DNA of 11,913 nt from CAIVPM01 sp049242885 (GTDB lineage Bacteria; Bacteroidota; Bacteroidia; Chitinophagales; Chitinophagaceae): NCBI GenBank assembly GCA_049242885.1, contig JBMLOQ010000158.1, positions 1-11,913 on the forward strand, read 5' to 3'. Positions 1 to 6,500 of the stretch are shown here, piece by piece. Made by a program: the position numbers and the translations under genes. Below the pieces are notes generated by a model that saw nothing but the letters and a program-made list of their open reading frames with translations, searched no databases and was not told the DNA's origin. Within the stretch, counting starts at the first letter, position 1. Every line of letters begins with the position of its first letter.

Positions 1-43
1 AGCAAAGTTGAAACAATAATTTTTTTCGAAATAAACTGAAAAC

Positions 44-79
44 AAAAAAGCCTTCGATATTTAAATCGAAGGCTTTTTT
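44..79 (-). terminator. Rho-independent terminator after icd
   Basis: A perfect 15-bp inverted repeat (44-58 with 65-79, core GCCTTCGAT/ATCGAAGGC) closes a 6-nt loop (59-64). It is flanked by an A-run on one side and a T-run on the other, so on either strand the hairpin ends in a U-tract. It starts 16 bp past the icd stop codon, so it very probably ends the icd transcript, and it could also stop a transcript arriving from the left. Bases 1-43 hold nothing recognisable. Confidence 0.9.
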
Positions 80-95
80 AATTATGTTACTGAGT

Positions 96-1556
96 TTATT
101 GTCCTTGTGCTAAGGAATATCCCTTTTTACCATCCCACATATTGAGAAGTTCTGTACTACAAATTTTAAAATCGGCACTTAAAATCTGCTGTAAATCAAT
201 AATATCTTGCTGTGTTAAGCCAACTTCATCAATACTTTCAAACCTACATCTATATTGATTAATAAGGTTGGTATAAATACTTCCTTTTGGCCATACTTGA
301 GTTCCTCTATTGCTTATTGTTGAAAGTTTATACTTAGTTCCTAGATGTTTTAAACACTTTTCTGCAACTTCTGCAGGTTGCTTATTACTTTCTAAAAACA
401 TATCTACTCCTACAATAACTTCTTCAGAAATCTCTTTGCTTTCGAGCATTGGATTTTCTTTCAATTTAAATTGTGTAGGGGTAACATAAAAGTTAGAAAT
501 TATTGGTCTTGGGTTATGATTTGGCAACTTACCTAAATTACCAATAATGGAATTTGCAAATTCAGTGGTATTTACACTTGGTTTTGATTTATCACCAAAA
601 TCACCCGTATGCACGCCACTTTCTAAAGTAAATAACAAAGCATTTTCTATTATTGCAGCTTGCTCCATAAATCCTAAATGACGAAGCATAGCAATACCAC
701 TAAGCAATAATGCAGTAGGGTTAGCAATATTTTTTCCAGTAATGTCTGGTGCTGTACCATGCACTGCTTCGAAAATACAGATGTGATCGCCAATATTAGC
801 ACTTGGAGCAAAACCTAAGCCACCAACTAAACCAGCACATAAATCGCTTACAATGTCGCCTTGCAAATTAGTTAGCACTACTACATCAAATTCATTAGGG
901 CGTACAACTAATTTCATACATAAATCATCCACAATTACATCATCAGCTTTTAACTCTGGATATTCTTTTGCAACTTCATAAAATACTTCTAAAAATAAGC
1001 CATCAGTAATTTTCATGATGTTGCTCTTGTGACCACAAGTAATTCTTTTTGCTCCTTTTTTTCTGGCCATTTCAAAAGCATACTTAATTACTTGGTAGCT
1101 ACCAGGGCGAGTAATAAATCTTCTACACAAAGCTACATCGTGTGTTAGCATGTGTTCTATCCCTCCATAAGTATCTTCAATATTTTCTCTTACAATGGTA
1201 ATATCTATTGGTATTCCAGCTTTACTAAAAACAGTATCTACTCCATGTAAAGTTTGAAAAGCTCTTTTATTGGCATAAGTATTCCATGTTTTGCGAGCTG
1301 TAACGTTTACACTTTTTACCCCTTTACCTTTTGGGGTTTCCATAGGGCCTTTAAATAAAATACCCAAATTTTCGATAGTTGCCTGAGCTTCAGGAGTCAT
1401 TCCATTACTAAAACCTTTATCAAATACCCATTTACCCATTTCTACCACATCATAATCTAATGGCACATTAGCTGCTTTAAAAATACTTAATACGGCGTCC
1501 ATAATTTCTGGACCTATTCCATCTCCTTTGGCAACTGCAATTTTTGTGTTATTCAT
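96..1556 (-). CDS. icd: Isocitrate dehydrogenase, long C-terminally extended type (486 aa)
   Basis: TCA-cycle enzyme of the cytoplasm that oxidatively decarboxylates isocitrate to 2-oxoglutarate. Residues 1-345 are a complete isocitrate/isopropylmalate dehydrogenase domain: GDGIGPE at 11-17, the substrate loop S82-N84-R88 with R98, R123 and Y130 in RENIEDTYGG, K177 in HKSNIMK, and metal-binding aspartates D211, D234 and D238. Residues about 350-486 form an extra C-terminal domain like that of Thermus thermophilus IDH and the related proteins of many Bacteroidota, so the length is normal for this subfamily. Family members are often annotated as NADP-dependent, but the cofactor site reads HGTAP-D271-I272. 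E. coli NADP-IDH has Lys-Tyr there and NAD-linked enzymes typically have Asp-Ile, so I infer NAD+ preference. The ATG start sits directly before the conserved first strand (KIAVAKGDG). The gene lies 102 bp downstream of hutH on the same strand and ends at a strong terminator. Confidence 0.96.
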   Translation of the reverse strand: MNNTKIAVAKGDGIGPEIMDAVLSIFKAANVPLDYDVVEMGKWVFDKGFSNGMTPEAQATIENLGILFKGPMETPKGKGVKSVNVTARKTWNTYANKRAFQTLHGVDTVFSKAGIPIDITIVRENIEDTYGGIEHMLTHDVALCRRFITRPGSYQVIKYAFEMARKKGAKRITCGHKSNIMKITDGLFLEVFYEVAKEYPELKADDVIVDDLCMKLVVRPNEFDVVVLTNLQGDIVSDLCAGLVGGLGFAPSANIGDHICIFEAVHGTAPDITGKNIANPTALLLSGIAMLRHLGFMEQAAIIENALLFTLESGVHTGDFGDKSKPSVNTTEFANSIIGNLGKLPNHNPRPIISNFYVTPTQFKLKENPMLESKEISEEVIVGVDMFLESNKQPAEVAEKCLKHLGTKYKLSTISNRGTQVWPKGSIYTNLINQYRCRFESIDEVGLTQQDIIDLQQILSADFKICSTELLNMWDGKKGYSLAQGQ

Positions 1557-1602
1557 ATTTAAAATAATAATTTACTAACGGGTGTTAGGTTGAAAATTTT
1601 GG

Positions 1603-1610
1603 CAAATAAA
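1603..1610 (-). promoter_or_regulatory. Possible -7 box upstream of icd
   Basis: On the minus strand this reads TTTATTTG, one base from the Bacteroidota -7 consensus TAnnTTTG and identical to the -7 box of the tRNA promoter in this window. It lies about 46 nt before the icd start codon. The nearest upstream TTTG is only 15 bp away, shorter than usual, so this is tentative. If real, icd can be transcribed independently of hutH. Confidence 0.3.
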
Positions 1611-1658
1611 GCTCATTTTTTCTTCCAAAAAACTATATAAAGGTTAAACATTTTATAA

Positions 1659-3155
1659 TTAAATTGGTTCATAGGTTTGCAAAAAATTAAGCGAAGCCAT
1701 TATATCGTTGTGTAAAATTCTATCTTGACTATTAAAAGGAATAATTGCCTGAAAATCATCTGCAATTTTTTGTAAATAAGGTGCTGTTTGTTGTGGTTTT
1801 CTAAAAGTTAATGCTTGCACTGCACATAATAATTCTATAGCCAATACTTTTTCTACATTGTCAACTACTTGCAAGCATTTTGTAGCAGCATTGGCTCCCA
1901 TACTTACATGGTCTTCTTGATTATTACTGCTACTAATGCTATCTACACTAGCTGGGGTGCACAATTGTTTATTTTGACTTACAATACTTGCAGCAGTATA
2001 TTGTGGAATCATAAAGCCACTATGCAAACCTGGGTTTTGAATTAAAAACAAAGGCAATTCTCGCTGTCCACTAATAAGTTGATAGGTTCTTCGTTCGCTA
2101 ATATTAGCTATTTCACTCATAGCAATAGCTAAATAATCCAATCCTAAAGCTAAAGGCTGACCATGAAAATTGCCCCCACTTGCAATTAAATCTTCATCAG
2201 GAAAAATATTTGGATTATCTGTTACTGCATTAATTTCATTCAAAAAGGTATTCAAAACAAATTCATAAGTATCTAAACTAGCACCATGAACTTGTGGGAT
2301 ACATCGAAAAGAATAAGGATCTTGAACAGTATTTTTTGCTTGGTTAGCTATTGAACTATTTTTCAATAATTCCAAAATTTTTACTGCAACTTTTATTTGT
2401 CCCTTTTGTTTTCGTATTTTATGAATTGATGGATGGAAAGGTTCAATGCTCCCATTAAATGCATCCAAAGAAATAGCTGCAATAATATTTGCCCAATGCA
2501 ATAATCTTTCAGATTTTTGTAAACAATAAATGCCATAAGCACTCATAAACTGTGTACCATTTATAAGAGCTAGTCCTTCTTTATTTTGTAGAGCTATTGG
2601 GGTCCAATTAAGTTGTTTATAAAGCTGCTCCACCCCCATTTTTTCGCCTTCATATCTTACTTCTCCCATGCCAATAATTGGCAAACACAAATGGCTTAAA
2701 GGAGATAAATCTCCACTTGCACCCAAAGAACCTTGTGTGTACACCACTGGCAAAATATTATGATTATACAAATCTATTAAACGCTGAACAGTAGCCAATT
2801 GTACGCCACTGTAACCGTAGCTTAACGACTTTATTTTAAGCAACAACATTAACTTTACAATATCGCTAGGAACTTCGCTACCAATTCCACAAGCATGGCT
2901 CATTAATAAATTATACTGTAACGCTTGAGTTTGATGCTGGCTTATAGCAACATTTTGCAAAAAACCAAAACCTGTATTTATGCCATAATAAAGGTGATTT
3001 GAATTTGATGTTTTATGTTGAAGATATTCAAAGCAATTTTTTATTTGAAGTATAGATTCATTACTTAAATTAATTGCATGAGGTATTTTGAGGATTGATT
3101 TTATTTGATGAATAGTAATATCATTATTATCTATTATAAAGCTATTTGATAACAT
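1659..3155 (-). CDS. hutH: Histidine ammonia-lyase (498 aa)
   Basis: Catalyses the first step of histidine degradation, L-histidine to trans-urocanate plus ammonia, in the cytoplasm. The Ala146-Ser147-Gly148 triad inside GSLGASGDLSPLSH cyclises to the MIO electrophile. Other active-site residues are visible: Y57 in YYGINTGFGF, N199, Y281 and R284 in DPYSFR, F330 in GNFHGQP and E414 in NNQEDHVSMG. The pair Ser86-His87 at the substrate-selectivity site is the histidine-specific form; tyrosine and phenylalanine lyases have other residues there. Length is normal (Pseudomonas putida HutH is about 510 aa). I chose the ATG at 3155. An in-frame TTG two codons earlier (3161) gives 500 aa but has no supporting signal. 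No Shine-Dalgarno is seen, as usual in this phylum. No hutU, hutI or hutG/F is next to it, so the rest of the pathway must be encoded elsewhere. icd follows on the same strand after 102 bp with no clear terminator between. Confidence 0.95.
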   Translation of the reverse strand: MLSNSFIIDNNDITIHQIKSILKIPHAINLSNESILQIKNCFEYLQHKTSNSNHLYYGINTGFGFLQNVAISQHQTQALQYNLLMSHACGIGSEVPSDIVKLMLLLKIKSLSYGYSGVQLATVQRLIDLYNHNILPVVYTQGSLGASGDLSPLSHLCLPIIGMGEVRYEGEKMGVEQLYKQLNWTPIALQNKEGLALINGTQFMSAYGIYCLQKSERLLHWANIIAAISLDAFNGSIEPFHPSIHKIRKQKGQIKVAVKILELLKNSSIANQAKNTVQDPYSFRCIPQVHGASLDTYEFVLNTFLNEINAVTDNPNIFPDEDLIASGGNFHGQPLALGLDYLAIAMSEIANISERRTYQLISGQRELPLFLIQNPGLHSGFMIPQYTAASIVSQNKQLCTPASVDSISSSNNQEDHVSMGANAATKCLQVVDNVEKVLAIELLCAVQALTFRKPQQTAPYLQKIADDFQAIIPFNSQDRILHNDIMASLNFLQTYEPI

Positions 3156-3236
3156 TGGCAAAGTCGTTAGTGTGATGCAAAGTAAATAAGTAAGCCTTGT
3201 TGTTTAATTATTTATCAGATAATTTTATAAAAAAGC

Positions 3237-3267
3237 TTTGATATAAGTAAAAAAAATGCTTTATTTG
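3237..3267 (+). promoter_or_regulatory. Bacteroidota-type promoter of tRNA-Arg
   Basis: TTTG (3237-3240), a 19-bp spacer and TTTATTTG (3260-3267) match the Bacteroidota -33/-7 promoter (TTTG, about 19-21 bp, TAnnTTTG) with one mismatch. The mature tRNA begins 12 nt after the -7 box, leaving a very short 5' leader. The rest of 3156-3279 is AT-rich spacer between divergent hutH and the tRNA. On the hutH side I see only a weak TTACTTTG (3178-3185, minus strand) without a -33 partner. Confidence 0.65.
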
Positions 3268-3279
3268 CAGCCCAAGATT

Positions 3280-3353
3280 GGTCTGGTAGCTCAGTTGGAT
3301 AGAGCAACAGCCTTCTAAGCTGTGGGTCATTGGTTCGAATCCAATCCGGATCA
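3280..3353 (+). tRNA. tRNA-Arg (anticodon UCU)
   Basis: A full 74-nt cloverleaf can be drawn. The acceptor stem is 3280-3286 with 3346-3352 (two G-U pairs), and the D arm is GCTC/GAGC at 3289-3292 and 3302-3305. The anticodon stem ACAGC/GCTGT (3307-3311, 3319-3323) closes the 7-nt loop CTTCTAA, with anticodon TCT at 3314-3316. The variable loop is GGGTC, and the T arm ATTGG-TTCGAAT-CCAAT spans 3329-3345. The discriminator base is A3353, and the 3' CCA is not encoded (next bases are CAA), so it must be added by nucleotidyltransferase. It reads AGA codons, common in AT-rich genomes. Confidence 0.97.
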
Positions 3354-3354
3354 C

Positions 3355-3392
3355 AAAAGCTTCATCATAAAAGATGAGGCTTTTTTGTTTTT
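3355..3392 (+). terminator. Terminator of tRNA-Arg
   Basis: A 12-bp stem (3355-3366 with 3373-3384, one G-T wobble) closes the loop ATAAAA and is followed by a T-rich tail (TTTTTTGTTTTT). It begins two bases after the tRNA, the usual layout for a single tRNA transcript. Confidence 0.88.
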
Positions 3393-3442
3393 AATCTCAA
3401 GGTGTCGATATACATTTCATAATATTATGTTCATTTAAATAA

Positions 3443-3477
3443 ATAAAAAAGAGGATAGCAAATTTGCTACCCTCTTT
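3443..3477 (-). terminator. Terminator of the PKD surface-protein gene
   Basis: An inverted repeat 3448-3462/3463-3477 (AAAGAGG, TAGC and AAA halves) has one A/C mismatch on the plus strand that becomes a G-U wobble in the minus-strand RNA, where the hairpin is followed by a run of U (TTTTTT then ATTTATTT). It lies about 25 bp past the stop codon of the 1625-aa protein and faces the tRNA terminator. Bases 3393-3442 hold only AT-rich spacer. Confidence 0.85.
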
Positions 3478-3502
3478 AGTCAATTTCAAATTATTTACAA
3501 TT

Positions 3503-6500
3503 TTAATTTGCTTTTACAAACTTGCTTGTGCCTAGTTTGTTACCCTTTTCATCAATCAATAAAACATTGTAAGTGCCACTTGGCAAATTACTTACATTAA
3601 TGGTTGATTGAATTTTAGAGCTTGCATTATTTTGTTCTTTCTGCACTCTTACTACTTTACCACTTAAATCTACTAACTGTATTGAAACAGATTTTGTAGA
3701 AGCAGCAGTTTCAAAAGTAACCATAACATTGTTTTTTGTAGGATTTGGATATACTACAAAACCTTTAAGGTTATTTACTACTGGCGAAGCAGCAACTATT
3801 CCTGTACCTCTTGTATTGCGTGTAATTGGAGGAACAGTTACTTGAGGTGTTCTTATTGGACCAGCTGGTGCATTACCTGCTAATCTATAAGTGTGTCCAC
3901 CAGTTTGAACTCCATTAGCAATTGTAATGCTAGTTACATCTGTAACTCCTAAATCATTAGTTACATATAAGCGTATTGTAAAACTATAATCTGCTTTAAT
4001 AGCATCTTCAATACTAAAGTTAACATCAGTATATGGTGAACCTACTTGAGAAACCCAATTTGTTGTTGTAGTAGTTGAAGGTATGTGAGTATAGTCAATT
4101 TCAATTAATGAACTTACTATACTACCTGATGCAACACTACTTTGCTGTGCTACCACTGGATTACTTATTGCAGATACTACATAACTTTGATAATTAGCAG
4201 CACCGCCTATGCCAAATGGTGCAGGCACAGCTACAACTGTATTTTGTACAGAAATTCGTGCCTTAGGTGTAATTACTACATTTACATTATCTGTATAAGT
4301 ATCTGTTGTGGTACCACCTGTAAATGTGTTGGTTACAGTAAGTGTAATAGTTTTTGAGCCACCACTACTATATGTAACACTTGGCGGTGTTGCACTAGTT
4401 GAAGTTGCTGGTGAAGCTCCTGCTCCAAAATTCCAACTATAGCTTAAAGATGCACTTCCATCATTAATTGTACTAGTATTTGTAAAATTAACATTTGGGT
4501 TGCTATACACATCACCATTATAATCTAAAGCACTTGTAAATGCTGCTTTTGGTTTTATAGCAACTACCACATTTTGAGTTGAAACGTTGGTTAAATTACC
4601 ATTAGTATTTGTAACTGTTAAAGTAACCGTTTTAGTTCCAGAACTTGCATAAACTACTCCAGTTGGACTTACACTTGTTGAGGTTGCTGGTGAAGCTCCT
4701 GCTCCAAAATTCCAACTATAACTTAAACTACCACTTGCATCATTACTCACAGTGCTTGCACTTGCATTAAAATCATAACTTGGTTGTGCAAAAGCATCTG
4801 GACTATATGTTGCAGCACTTGTAGTGAATGAAGCTTGAGGCTGAATGTACACTGTTACATTTGCAGTTCTATTATGACTTAACCCACTAACAGGATTTGT
4901 CATATCTAAACTTACGCTATATACACCACCTGCTGCATAAGTATGTGTTAATGTTGGAGTACCAGTACCAGTTTGAACTGGACTACCATCTCCCCAATTT
5001 ACACTATAAGTATGTAATGCTAAAGTAGCACTAGGATTTGCATCTAAACTTGAAGAGGTATTATTTAAAGTTACTAACCTAGTACCATTAGGTGTTGCAG
5101 CTGCAACACTTGTAGTAAAGTTTGCTCTAGGGCGAATAGCAACTAAAACTGTATTTTCAATATAATCAGTTTTACCACCGTTTGTATTTGTAACTAATAA
5201 TCCAACAGTTTGTGTTCCACTTGCATTAAATACTATACTAGGATTAGCAGCACTTGAAGTTGCAGGTGTTGCATTTGTGAATGTCCAAGCATAGGCATAA
5301 GAAGCACAAGCATCAACACTATTTGTTGTATTAGTCATTGCAATAGTAGGTCTGCTCCAAACTTGTGGTGTATAGTTTGGTGTACCAATTGTAAAGCCTG
5401 CTCTTGGTTTAATTTTTATAACTACATTTCTTGTAGTAGTATTAGTACAGCCTGCATCACTTGTTATAGTTAATGTTAATGTTTTTGTACCACCACATGT
5501 ATAAGTTACATTTCCTGGATTTTGTGCAGTTGAAGAAGTTGGTGCAGCACCTGGACCCCCAAAGTTCCAATTATAGCCCATAATCCATCCTCCATAATCA
5601 TAAGAATTATTTGTTAAAACCACCTGAGGAGCAGCATAAGCATCAGGAACAACAATTGTATCAGCAGTAAATACAGCACGTGGGTCACTTAAACGTACTA
5701 CACGAATTACACTGTCTTTACAACCTTTATCAGTTGTAATTGTATGTTTTACATGATACGTTCCAGCTGTATCAAAAATTACACGAGGGTTATGATAATG
5801 TACACTGTCTCCTTCTCTAAATCTAATTGCTGCAGTTTCAAAGCTCCATTTACGAATAGCCATTTGTCCGCGAGCAACTGTACTAGAAGAATGATAAGCA
5901 AAGTCCATACCAGGTCTAAAACATCTTTTTACTGTATCACTATATAAAGCTGTTGCTTGTAAATAAGTATCTAAATATAAATTATAACTAGCAACTGGCA
6001 TAGGTTCAGCAGATACTGCTTTAAATATTTTTACAGAATCTGTATGTGTACATCCACCAGATGTAACTGTTGCAAATAATTGCACATCATAATCGCCCCA
6101 AGCAGCATAAGATTTTGCAGGAGGATTTTGTAATGTTGAAGTTGAACCATCACCAAACTTCCATAAATAACTCATTCCAGATGCAGGTGTTCCAGCAGTA
6201 TTACTAGAAGTATTATTAAATGTAAAGCTATTACCTGTTAAACATTGACTGGTTGAGCTAGATACGTTAAATGCTGCTACTGCTTTTGGGCAATAAGTAA
6301 CTGAACCTGTTGTTGTTGTTGCTGGGCAACCATTTGAACCTGTTACAGTTAATGTAACAGTATATGTTCCTGGTGTTGAATAAGTGTGTGTAGGATTTAC
6401 TAAGCTAGAAGCAGGAGAACCATCTCCAAAATTCCAACTATAAGTCATTGTACCACTTGGTACAGTTGAAGTGCTAATAAATGTATAACTATCTCCAGCA

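Noticed and set aside
3156..3161. In-frame TTG start for hutH two codons before the ATG
   Set aside because: It adds only Met-Pro, has no ribosome-binding signal, and the ATG at 3155 gives a normal HutH.
3280..3392. tRNA-Arg as an integration (att) site for a mobile element
   Set aside because: No duplicate of the tRNA 3' end and no integrase gene are visible in the window.
3418..3429. Perfect 12-bp palindrome CATAATATTATG
   Set aside because: Pure AT core in an AT-rich gap between two facing terminators; expected by chance and with no gene to regulate.
4142..5947. Short open frames on the plus strand within the PKD gene (4142-4357, 5744-5947)
   Set aside because: They lie antisense to a clear coding region; their Cys/Tyr/Ser-rich low-complexity translations mirror the repeat DNA and have no promoter or family resemblance.
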